Shown one piece after another: positions 45,665-53,917 of a stretch of 64,000 nucleotides of DNA. This DNA is from Cymbomonas tetramitiformis (Eukaryota; Chlorophyta; Pyramimonadophyceae; Pyramimonadales; Pyramimonadaceae). The stretch covers positions 1 to 64,000 of the forward strand of contig LGRX02025787.1 in assembly GCA_001247695.2 (NCBI GenBank). The letters are read 5' to 3'. Below the pieces are notes generated by a model. It did not search any database. It was not told the origin of the DNA and saw nothing but the letters and a program-made list of their open reading frames with translations. Made by a program: the position numbers and the translations under genes. Within the stretch, counting starts at the first letter, position 1, and the number at the start of each line of letters is the position of its first letter.

Positions 45665-45685
45665 GCAACAATCTAAGATTGTTGC
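45665..45685 (+). terminator. Hairpin overlapping the PolB stop codon
   Basis: GCAACAATCT-A-AGATTGTTGC is a perfect 10-bp stem followed by TTTTA. The PolB TAA (45674-45676) lies at its centre. It shares the core AACAATC/GATTGTT with the hairpin at 48353. Confidence 0.65.
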
Positions 45686-45693
45686 TTTTAAAA

Positions 45694-45757
45694 GCGTTAA
45701 ATGTTGTCAGAATGAGAATATATATAATATATTACTGTTTTGGCAACATTCATCGCT
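45694..45757. promoter_or_regulatory. PLV intergenic palindrome, copy B
   Basis: GCGTTAAATGTTGTCAG, AT-rich centre (TATATATAATATATTACTGT), then TTGGCAACATTCATCGC. It separates the convergent PolB and DUF5754-like genes and touches the stop codon of the latter. Confidence 0.7.
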
Positions 45758-46034
45758 ACCATAATAATCGATCTACATAGTATCCATTGCTACCGACAAT
45801 ATTCCGGTCTTTCTTGTGTCTGATTTTGTACAGCCGACGTCTTTCATCGGCGTACTCTTTACCCTTAGTGGCAATGTATGTAGGGTAATCAGAAGCACCT
45901 CGCTGTCCGACCTGAGCGATCAATTTACCATCCTTGAAAACATCAATCTTTTTGCTTTGATTATTTGATGGGCTTACCTTAACTCCGAGTTTCCGTGCTT
46001 GACTTTTTGTGTAAGCTTTGATTTGATAAGTCAT
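45756..46034 (-). CDS. DUF5754-like small PLV protein (92 aa)
   Basis: Starts ATG 46034, preceded by TATAGTATACA. The pattern TYQIKAYTKSQARKLGVKV..KIDVFKDGKLIAQVG..DYPTYI..KGKEYADERRRLY..SNGYYVDRLLW matches what I recall as DUF5754, a small protein common in PLVs and large algal viruses. Function unknown. Divergent from the integrase, with 30 bases between start codons. Confidence 0.7.
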   Translation of the reverse strand: MTYQIKAYTKSQARKLGVKVSPSNNQSKKIDVFKDGKLIAQVGQRGASDYPTYIATKGKEYADERRRLYKIRHKKDRNIVGSNGYYVDRLLW

Positions 46035-46064
46035 TGTATACTATATGTAACACTATTATATAGT

Positions 46065-47378
46065 ATGACAAGTAAACCAATATCGGAGAGTAGACTTCAA
46101 GAGTTATACCTGGACCCAAAGATCGGAATGAGCGGTGCCAATGCATTCACAAAAAAGCTCAAGGCACAAGGCTACAAGGTCACCGAGTCTCAGGTTAAGG
46201 CTGCGATTTCCAAAACAGAGACATCTCAAGTATTATCACAACCTAAAAGAGTATCTCGTAAGGATTATTTTCCAATCTACGCACCTGTTGGTAAAAACAG
46301 CATCCAAGCCGATCTCGCATTTCTCCCAAAAGAAAAGTCGGTGAACAAAGGAAACGCCGTGATTCTGACTGCGATTAACATTAACACAAACAAAGCTTAT
46401 GCCATTCCATTAAAAAGTAAAACGGTGAGGGATAAAAACAATAAAAGATCGGAGGACGTTGAAGGCATAGTTCATGCTATGAGACGATTGATAACCGAAA
46501 CCAAAATGAAAACCCTTACAACCGATTTAGGATCTGAATTTACAAACAAACCAGTTCAAGAATTATTGAAACAAAAGGGTATCAAACATTACACATCTCA
46601 AGCTGAGGACCACTCTCGTCAAGGAAAGATTGAAAGATTCAATAGGACATTAAAAAGCAAATTGCAAAAGGTTTTTGCATCCACTGGCAAGAGCAATTGG
46701 GTGAACTATATAGATGATATCGTGGATAACTACAATGGAACTACAAACCAAGGTAATATCAACGACACTCCACCCGATGACATGAATAAGAATCGTGTTA
46801 TTAGAAGTGTCTTGTTGAAACGCAATCAAATTGCCAAACTCTTACAGAAGTTAGACATTAAACCAGGCGATCGGGTGCGATTACGTGTGACTAAGAAGAC
46901 ATTTGATAAAGAGAGTCAAACATGGTCTACGCAGGTGTACAAAATCCGAAGTAGGAAGGGATTGTCTTTCGTGATAGAGGACGGTGACGGTGATACCTTA
47001 AGCCGACAATATAAGCCGCGAGAACTGAAAGAAGTACAAGGACCCGTTTCTAAACCATCCAAAGAGACTCGTAGTACGAAGACTGATAGTGAAAGCAAGC
47101 AATCGACAAAGGTTCAGCGTGCGTTGAAGAAAGAGGGTATAGAAGGTAATACTGCTTCCAAGACATCTAGAAACTATGACAACTATGAAGTTAATGTGTT
47201 CATTAGCGATAAGAAATCGCCAAACTATCAAAAGACTTTGAAAGGATATCTTAAGCTCAATCGATCAAGGAAAAGTAAACGTAAGTATCAGTTGATATTC
47301 TATGACAAATCGGAAGAGGATGAGTTCGTTGATATTCCTGACCCTGAAATTAAGTTGTTGAAAAAAAGAAAATCATAG
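46065..47378 (+). CDS. PLV retroviral-type (rve) integrase
   Basis: ATG 46065 (MTSKPISESR) is preferred over an upstream frame extension, since TATA-like DNA and the divergent gene lie there. The catalytic triad is in place: D83 (QADLAF), D154 (TTDLGSEF) and E190 (GKIERFNR), with the usual D-35-E spacing. The C-terminal half has an SH3/chromodomain-like region (GDRVRLRVTKK..YKPRELK) and a basic tail. About 437 residues and uninterrupted. It would insert viral DNA into the host genome. The best-preserved enzyme of this PLV. Confidence 0.9.
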   Translation: MTSKPISESRLQELYLDPKIGMSGANAFTKKLKAQGYKVTESQVKAAISKTETSQVLSQPKRVSRKDYFPIYAPVGKNSIQADLAFLPKEKSVNKGNAVILTAININTNKAYAIPLKSKTVRDKNNKRSEDVEGIVHAMRRLITETKMKTLTTDLGSEFTNKPVQELLKQKGIKHYTSQAEDHSRQGKIERFNRTLKSKLQKVFASTGKSNWVNYIDDIVDNYNGTTNQGNINDTPPDDMNKNRVIRSVLLKRNQIAKLLQKLDIKPGDRVRLRVTKKTFDKESQTWSTQVYKIRSRKGLSFVIEDGDGDTLSRQYKPRELKEVQGPVSKPSKETRSTKTDSESKQSTKVQRALKKEGIEGNTASKTSRNYDNYEVNVFISDKKSPNYQKTLKGYLKLNRSRKSKRKYQLIFYDKSEEDEFVDIPDPEIKLLKKRKS

Positions 47379-47387
47379 GTAATATAT

Positions 47388-47558
47388 ATGAAACCATACT
47401 GCGGGTTTAAAGACAAACCCCCGAAAGGACGAACTCTCGGTGCCCGGAGATATTGCAAATCAAGAAATCAATTACGCCGTTTTGGTCGTATAGCAGTCGT
47501 GGCTCCAAATAATCATGCACCAGACAATCACAATCCCGGACCGAGCAATAGTAAATAA
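47388..47558 (+). CDS. Small basic Cys-containing PLV protein (56 aa)
   Basis: ATG 47388, ten bases after the integrase stop, preceded by GGTAATATAT. Begins MKPYCGFKDKPPKGRTLG, followed by ARRYCKSRNQLRRFG. A YCG..PPKG..YC..NQ..R.G pattern is one I recall from short proteins of PLVs and algal viruses; function unknown. Confidence 0.5.
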   Translation: MKPYCGFKDKPPKGRTLGARRYCKSRNQLRRFGRIAVVAPNNHAPDNHNPGPSNSK

Positions 47559-47581
47559 CGGTTTTTTTCTACATTACTTTA

Positions 47582-48271
47582 ATGAGAACTATATTGACCG
47601 ATGAGGTCGGACGACGTAATTGTATGAAAATGATGGGAGTTGCCAATGGCTCAAGTTCAGACACTCTGTTCCAAGGATATGGTAAACTCGCTAAAAACAA
47701 CTACGTGATAACGATGCCGAGTCAAAACAGTGCGGTATTCTACAATAGTTTGAGAAATTCAATCATAAACACGGAACCATTAGTAAGAGACATTCAGGAC
47801 TATGGCAGTGGTATTGATACAACCAGGCCTAATCCTATGATGATAATGAATCCAATGCACACAATGACACAAGACGATATCGATAAGCAAGCGTTGCAGC
47901 ATATTCAGGAAGCCGCTCAAGAACGAGACGCCATTCTCGCAGAAGCATCCAAACAACTATTACCAGACACTCCTGAAGCTGGATCGTCACGCGATACTGG
48001 ACGGGGTGCAAATCTGCGAAAGGAAGCAACAGCATTGTTACAAGGCGATATAATGGCTTCTCCAAGCAGGTTTGGAACGTTTGCATCTGATAGAGTAATG
48101 ACAAGAAGTCAAACGGCGGCACCAATGCCTACGCCAATGCCAATGCCAATGCCAATGCCTACAATGCCAATGCCAATGCCAATGAGTCCTTTACAAAGAG
48201 TTAGAAGTTATATCGCCGGAGACGATTTAGCACCATATTTACCACCAGCACCCAAATCAAAAACTCCTTAA
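47582..48271 (+). CDS. PLV hypothetical protein with PM repeat (229 aa)
   Basis: ATG 47582, 24 bases after the preceding small gene. N-terminus MRTILTDEVGRRNCMKMMG, a helical middle, then a tract of alternating Pro-Met coded by CCAATG repeats (about 48120-48190). Not recognised. A hairpin with a T-rich tail lies 80 bases after the stop. Confidence 0.6.
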   Translation: MRTILTDEVGRRNCMKMMGVANGSSSDTLFQGYGKLAKNNYVITMPSQNSAVFYNSLRNSIINTEPLVRDIQDYGSGIDTTRPNPMMIMNPMHTMTQDDIDKQALQHIQEAAQERDAILAEASKQLLPDTPEAGSSRDTGRGANLRKEATALLQGDIMASPSRFGTFASDRVMTRSQTAAPMPTPMPMPMPMPTMPMPMPMSPLQRVRSYIAGDDLAPYLPPAPKSKTP

Positions 48272-48352
48272 TAGTAATGCAAGTACCTTGTAATCAAAAC
48301 TATCAGTCCAATATTTACTGTCGCCCGACATACTTTTTCAGTGCTGCCAACG

Positions 48353-48373
48353 GGAACAATCGGAGATTGTTCC
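48353..48373 (+). terminator. Hairpin after a PLV gene
   Basis: GGAACAATC-GGA-GATTGTTCC, followed by TTTTCTTT. Nine-base perfect stem with the same core as the PolB hairpin. Confidence 0.6.
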
Positions 48374-48449
48374 TTTTCTTTAAAGAGCCCGAAAAAAACG
48401 ATACGTTATATAAGGATAAACCACAAAATGTTTCAATTGTCCCTTTTAA

Positions 48450-49271
48450 CCCCTAAACAGGTGTAATTATTTCGGCCCTTTTTGGGTACTTTCGTCCTTT
48501 GCCACTTTTAAATGGCATCGGTTGTATACACGTGCTAGCTAAATCAACCATACGTTAGATATCGATTGGCCCAACAGTTTGATAGGTTATACGCACATTT
48601 TGACGCATTATATCCGCTATTATATCCAAATTGCCGTCACAATTTTGGGGTTTTTCAAACGCAACATTTTGCAAAGCCATTGATGAAAAACGGCATGGAC
48701 AGCCCACAGCCCACGTGACACCTTCAAAGCATCGGCTTTGATCATAGCTTCACGTCGATATGTTGATTGGGGCATGTATACCACGTTTATATATCGGTTT
48801 ATACGTTTATTGTGCAAAAAACAACAAAAAAAACATCGCGTTTTCAATGTTTTCCCACACTTAAGCTCGAATATCATCATTTTGGTGTTTTTTGCCACTA
48901 AAATGGATATATCTTATGCATCGACGGTGAATGATCACTTGGCCGATGCCACATCCCATCCGGAATGCCTTCGGGTCCACCGCAAGCGTCTAAAATGACG
49001 AATATCTACATTTCACCTCGATTTCCTACTTTTCACACATCGCTTTCCACACTTTCAAGGAACTATTTCATGGATGAAGATGATGTTATGTGAGATATGT
49101 AACATGCATATACCTAAAAAGCAAGTACCTCACCTTCAAGGGCACACATGTTTGCAAGCCCTCAAACGGCGCAAGACCAATTATGGCGACGATCGACAAC
49201 GGTGACGCCAATAAACTAAAAAAACATCGGGTGATTTGGGGTCGAAAATGACCCCAACACCAGTTTAGGGG
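48450..49271. mobile_element. piggyBac-like MITE, 822 bp, TTAA target duplication
   Basis: Terminal inverted repeats CCCCTAAACAGGTGT (left) and, reverse-complemented, CCCCTAAACTGGTGT (right) differ at one of 15 positions. TTAA lies immediately outside each end (48446-48449 and 49272-49275). No transposase inside; the short open frames are not genes. TTAA duplication and CCC-type termini are hallmarks of piggyBac. It sits between two PLV genes. Confidence 0.8.
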
Positions 49272-49312
49272 TTAAAACAAATATCGTCAACAACGACCGG
49301 AAACACGGGCCA

Positions 49313-50368
49313 ATGATTAACACCCTTTTTCGTGAAAGCGTCAACTTACAACCTTCTGAAATTGAACAACAATTCACACCAGAACTCCGAGAAAAAGCTT
49401 TACATGTTCAAACATCTGGATATTTAGGGTCACGAGAATATCAACCTGATTTGTACTATCCAAATTCGTTTGAGGACCAAACTATATCCAATGCACAACG
49501 ATTTGTCAACAACGAGATTCCAAACAATAACTTTGCATTAGATCGGGAGCTATCAAATTATGATGCTGCCGTTCTTGTCAATCCTGATGCCAACAGAGTG
49601 CATGTTGCTTACCATGGGGCATCCAGCAATCCTATGTATAGAAATGAGGATGTCACTGACATCAAGTCAGTACTGCGTGGCCAAGAATCAAATAGACCGT
49701 CATTCTTGCGTGCTGAAGATGTGTTTGATAAAGTAAGACAGAAATATCCAAATCACAACATTGAACCAATGGGATATTCTTTAGGAGGTGCCAAGGCCGT
49801 ACATGTGGCCGATAAGTTTAAATTAAAGAGTACTACATTTAATCCTTTCTTATCTCCGTTATCACACCAAACCGGTGGTGGACGTCATGACATTCATCGA
49901 ACCGTCACCGATTCCACAACGGCCGGTGCTCTTTACAAACCTGCAAACTCACAAAGAAATATATTTCATTACTTTCCTGAGAAAAGACAATCAACGTTAT
50001 CATCGTATGTGCCTGATCAACATAGCTTGTCGCAGTTCTTTCAATATCCAACTAACAATAAAGTGAATAAACTAAATCTTATGAAATCTATAGGGAATGT
50101 ATTGAGCACTGGGTTAGATATCGTGCAAGGTGCTCTGGCAGCTGACCATGGTCTTCGTATGGCAAGACGAAACACAGAACCATCAACATTTTCAAACGCT
50201 ATAAGTGAAGATTTGAATCCCTATGGCATTTTTGGAGTTAATATAGACCCAGATTATAAATTGACTTACGACACGGCTCCGCCGGAAGCTAGATTCCTAG
50301 CCGATGCCATTAGTGGTAGAGATTCCGATAGAATGACGAGTTTTGAACGACAATCGGAAAGACGTTAA
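49313..50368 (+). CDS. Lipase-like alpha/beta hydrolase of the PLV (351 aa)
   Basis: ATG 49313. Class-3-lipase-like features: VHVAYHGASS (oxyanion region), a nucleophile elbow GYSLGG with S156, then TTFNPFLSP and a later His candidate (HQTGGGRHD or HYFPE). A helical C-terminal third (GLDIVQGALAADHG) follows. Lipase-like proteins occur in some PLVs and may help virions cross membranes; that is inference here. The stop codon lies inside palindrome copy C. Confidence 0.65.
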   Translation: MINTLFRESVNLQPSEIEQQFTPELREKALHVQTSGYLGSREYQPDLYYPNSFEDQTISNAQRFVNNEIPNNNFALDRELSNYDAAVLVNPDANRVHVAYHGASSNPMYRNEDVTDIKSVLRGQESNRPSFLRAEDVFDKVRQKYPNHNIEPMGYSLGGAKAVHVADKFKLKSTTFNPFLSPLSHQTGGGRHDIHRTVTDSTTAGALYKPANSQRNIFHYFPEKRQSTLSSYVPDQHSLSQFFQYPTNNKVNKLNLMKSIGNVLSTGLDIVQGALAADHGLRMARRNTEPSTFSNAISEDLNPYGIFGVNIDPDYKLTYDTAPPEARFLADAISGRDSDRMTSFERQSERR

Positions 50369-50423
50369 ATGTTGCCAATATTGATTTATATTATAGATAT
50401 TACTGTTTGGGAAACATTTAACG
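50363..50423. promoter_or_regulatory. PLV intergenic palindrome, copy C
   Basis: CGTTAAATGTT..AACATTTAACG forms an 11-bp stem around an AT-rich centre (TTATATTATAGATATTACTG). The stop codon TAA of the lipase-like gene is in its left arm. Layout shared with copies A and B. Confidence 0.75.
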
Positions 50424-50451
50424 CTTTCAAATTTATTCTCTATATATTACA

Positions 50452-50664
50452 ATGGATCGTCAAGAATTGATACGCTTAGCCAAACTTCAATACCCCGATA
50501 TTGAAGAAGCTCATGTAGAATTGCTTGTAGATGATTATATCAAACGTCCAGAATTTTACAATGACCTTTGTACTGAAAACATTGAAGAACCAATTCCTTT
50601 AGATCGGGATACTGTTGATTCTATAAAAGATAATTGTTATATTAATATAGATGAGCGTAATTAG
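50452..50664 (+). CDS. Small acidic PLV protein (70 aa)
   Basis: ATG 50452, preceded by TCTATATATTACA. Acidic and helical (MDRQELIRLAKLQYPDIEEA). Not recognised. Its end overlaps the start of the next gene by 14 bases, suggesting co-expression. Confidence 0.55.
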   Translation: MDRQELIRLAKLQYPDIEEAHVELLVDDYIKRPEFYNDLCTENIEEPIPLDRDTVDSIKDNCYINIDERN

Positions 50665-51145
50665 CACAAGAACGCTATTCTTGTCTTCCGAAGACAATAG
50701 CAATGGAGACGCACGTGTTTTGCAAATGAACATACCCACTCAACTGATAAATTACCGAGCACAAACAAAATTAAGATTAACTTTGAATACTTTCTCTTGT
50801 GCAAAGACATGGTATAGTATCAACGAGACCAATGGCATCTTCTATGTGGGCAATACGGGAAATGATACTTTAAAGGAAGTGCAAATACGTTATGTAAATT
50901 ATACAGAGTTAAGTCAAATTACATCTTTGTTAGAAACTGAATTAATGAAGGCCATCGCTGGAGATATCGAATCAGTAACCGTCACTTACGATGGCGGAAG
51001 CGGAAATGTTCAAAATTTCGAAAACAAATTTCGTATAACATTAACACCAGCTCAACCCATTATCAAACTCGTAGCATTTAGCGTTAGGCACACGGAAAAC
51101 GGTTTGGACAAAGCTCAAGATGATTATTCAGATAGAATAATATAG
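50651..51145 (+). CDS. PLV hypothetical beta-rich protein, possibly truncated (164 aa)
   Basis: ATG 50651. Begins MSVISTRTLFLSSEDNSNG and is beta-rich with frequent Thr/Asn. Could be a minor virion protein. The stop lies at the very edge of the Gypsy insertion (51146), so the native C-terminus may be lost. Confidence 0.5.
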   Translation: MSVISTRTLFLSSEDNSNGDARVLQMNIPTQLINYRAQTKLRLTLNTFSCAKTWYSINETNGIFYVGNTGNDTLKEVQIRYVNYTELSQITSLLETELMKAIAGDIESVTVTYDGGSGNVQNFENKFRITLTPAQPIIKLVAFSVRHTENGLDKAQDDYSDRII

Positions 51146-51313
51146 CAGTGAGTGGCTTGCGAGCTGTGAGACACGGTGTCACGAGTGTGATATACCAGAA
51201 CTGTCATATCAGACCGTCATACCGTGACAGTCCGATAAGCAGATTCTAGCACTTTCTTTTCACAACGCGGGCTTTGATTCCGCCTCTTAGTATCATTTTA
51301 AGTAGCAGAGATA

Positions 51314-53917
51314 TTGCTCACTATACATTCTCACTTAAATCTAGCGCTCTTTTCCTCACTACTGTATTCTGCCTCGTCCTGCTCCGGGGACCACTTTTGC
51401 GCCCGCCCATCATATATAACCCATAAGTCTTCTATCAAGTTTCTTGGTCACACTCTGTCGAAGGAAGGATGCCAACCTCAACATGATAAGGTGGCGGCAG
51501 TGCGCGATTGGCCGGCGCTGGAGAATGTTACCCATGTGCGGCAGTTCTTGGGGCTGGCGGGATATTATAGGCGTTTCATCCACTGCTTCTCTGAGATAGC
51601 GCAGCCCTTGACCAAGCTGACCAAGAACGATGTACCCTGGACATGGGGACCGGAGCAGCAGTGGGCTTTTGAGGAGTTGAAAGCTGCTCTGGTTAAGGCG
51701 CCTATTCTGGCATTGCCAAATATGAAGGCGGCAGCTGATGGATCCGCTCCTTTTCTGGTGCAGACAGACGCTAGCGGAGTGGCGCTGGGCGGGGTCCTTA
51801 TGCAAGACTGTGGGAATGGCCTGAAGGTGATTGCATATGAGCGCCGACAATTTTCAGCGGCAGAACAGAATTACCATACTGGAGAGCGAGAACTGGGAGC
51901 TCTACACCATTGCTGTACAGTGACGTGGAGACATTATTTGATCTTTACGGAGTTCAAGCTTCAAGGTGATCACCGCCCATTAGAGTGGTTAATGGAGCCA
52001 GGGCGTGAGCTATCTAGACGACAGGCGAGATGGTACATGGACTTGGTGGAGGTGGGTGTTCCCCGTATGGAATATGTGAAGGGGGCTCTGTTGCTGGTAC
52101 CCGACGCCTTGTCTCGCCGACCTGACTATGTGGTCAAGTCGCCACGAGAGGGGTTGAAGGAGGCGGGGGTATTGGACGACAAATCCGATTTACCCAAGAC
52201 TTCGCTCGCTGCGATGGACACCTCCCACGTCTTCGAGGAGGGGCCCTCGAAGAGCTACCCTGCATGGCATGCAGAGCAGCAGGCTTATCTTCACGCGGTG
52301 GACACTTTACAGATAGCAGAGAAAGCCATGGAGGCTACCCTGGCCTTTAAAACTCGGGGGAAGTATCTGAGACCCGAGACGCTGGACAAGCGCATCACTT
52401 CTAAAGTGAAAAGGGTATCTGATAAGGTTGCAAAGGTGAGCAGTCGCACCGATGACACTCAGACGACTCAGCAGAAGTCGAGTGGACTGGAACGCACATT
52501 GAGGAGGAGTCCCCGCTCCCAATTGTTGCGAGTGAAGGAGGAGGTAGAAACTCCTTTGCGGGATGCCGCCTCGGAACGAGGCGAAGTGAACACCAAAGTG
52601 CCCAAGCAGGGTAGCCCGCAGGACAGGCGTTCTGTGCCTTCCGCCCTGAAAGGGGATGAGAAGGAAGACCAGTGCTCAGAAGTGCAGGAACAGTCTGCAG
52701 AAGCTCCACTGCCATCACAGAGACAGCCAAGGAAGTCTGTACGGTTCCAAGCAGTTGGCTGGCATGGTATGCGTGTGCGGCAGGAGGTATTTGACCGTAT
52801 CCAGGCTAAATATGGCAACTTCGACGTCGACGCCTGCTGCGATGAGCATGGCAACAATCGGCGTGTCAAGCGGTTCTGGCACAACTGCTTACAGGAGAAG
52901 TGGAGAGGGTTACATGTGTGGTGTGAACCCTCGTTCTCAGATAAACACTTGACAGTGGAGGCCTTGCTGCGTCATTACGTGCAGGAGTGGCGATGTGACC
53001 CCGAGAACACTTCTGCTGTGTTCCTACTGCCTGATATTCAGTCCAGAATGCCGCAGTGGAGGTCCCTGTTCAGGCGAGCAGGGATGCGTATTGAGGAGGT
53101 GATTCCCACGCATGATGCGCAAGGTGAACCAGTACAATTGATGGAGGGTTCCAATGGGAAATTACTGGATTTACAGCAGCCTATGCTGGTGGTGTATGCG
53201 CCTCCATCGAAGCAGCGAGTCCAAAGAATACGTCAACCAAGAGGACGAGTACCTATAATACACGCAGGCAAAGCAGCCAAATTGCGTGACTCTCAGGAAG
53301 GAGCGTCTGATGCTGCTTTCTTGGAGGCCTTGAAGTCCGAATATGCTAGAGATGGACCTCTCAATGAGCTACGCACTAAGGTAAAATGTGCTCCTCACAG
53401 CCGCACCAAAGAATTCTGTCTGGTGGGTGAAGTACTGTGGAGAACTGCATCGGGAAGATTTCAGTTGGTGCTGGGAGAGGACTCTCCGCTGAGAGAGATT
53501 GTCATGCGCGAAGCGCATGAGTCAGCGACAGCTGGCCATACTGGCCGAGATAAAACGCTGGAGCGTGTTCTGCGAACGTTCTGGTGGAGAAATGCACACC
53601 AAGATGTGGGAGAATGGGTTGCCTCCTGTTCAGTTTGTCAGGCGGTGAAACCCAGATCATCCTTTCCAGATGGATTGCTGAACCCGCATTCTATTCCAAC
53701 TCGGGTATGGCAGGATGTGGGAGTGGATTTCGTCACAGGCCTACCTTTAACTGAGCAAGGCAATGACGCATTTGTAGCATTTACATGCAAACTGTCTAAA
53801 ATGGTACATGTGGTTCCTATGAATTTTGGGGACAGCTCCGCTGCTACAGTGGCACGTATCTACTTTGACACGGTGTGGAGACAACATGCATGGAGCTCCG
53901 ATGAAAATAGTCAGTGA
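51314..53917 (+). pseudogene. Gypsy Pol part 1: RT remnant, RNase H, Dam-like domain, integrase N-half
   Basis: Native sequence begins about residue 38. RT thumb FLGH..LGLAGYYRRFI; RNase H QTDASGVALGGVL, RELGALHH and HRPLEWLM; a linker (about 270-470) rich in charged residues. Residues 475-635 resemble a phage-type DNA N6-adenine methyltransferase (Dam, PF05869-like): FDVDACCDE (503-511), VWCEPSFSD in place of the NPPY catalytic motif (EPSF at 538-541), then VFLLPDIQSRMPQW. After that comes the integrase HHCC finger (H..H..CSVC) and the first catalytic Asp (DVGVDFVTG). The frame breaks at 53885-53892, where CATG is duplicated. Upstream of 51420 the frame is not homologous. Confidence 0.8.

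Larger units (their letters stand above)
34755..45676 (+). pseudogene. PLV protein-primed family B DNA polymerase, split by PLE 2 and an internal stop
   Basis: The first part, 34755-36572, has a basic N-terminus, a Cys/His-rich region (CSQCKSQKC..CEIC..H..CKMC..CPNCKIVC), Exo I CFDFET and Exo II HCGSRFDF. The second part, 43631-44281, has Exo III YCHDDVTIL. A TAG at 44282 interrupts a stretch that should read on into ESDWD; one base change from TGG would explain it. The third part, to 45676, has motif A QDFNSMYPS, motif B ILYGKLGER and motif C YFDTDSIIY. About 1,280 residues in all, the normal size for Polinton/PLV PolB. It would replicate the viral genome from a terminal protein. This copy is inactive: a 7-kb insertion plus one nonsense codon. 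Confidence 0.85.
22540..51145. mobile_element. Integrated Polinton-like virus, nested and decayed
   Basis: Block of AT-rich genes typical of Polintons/PLVs: capsid genes on the minus strand at left, then PolB, integrase and others on the right. About 11 kb of its own sequence remains after removing insertions at about 24723-27610, 28005-34428, 36573-43630 and 48450-49271. A packaging ATPase and a capsid maturation protease were not seen; they may be lost or lie outside. Terminal inverted repeats were not identified. The right end is cut by a Gypsy element at about 51146 and the left end is unclear (22485-22586). Confidence 0.8.

Noticed and set aside
48620..48998. Small frames of 86-92 codons on both strands
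   Set aside because: They lie inside the non-autonomous piggyBac-like element and show no domain.
51146..51420. 5' LTR of the Gypsy element
   Set aside because: I could not match it to the probable 3' LTR (55812-56274), so it is left unassigned.
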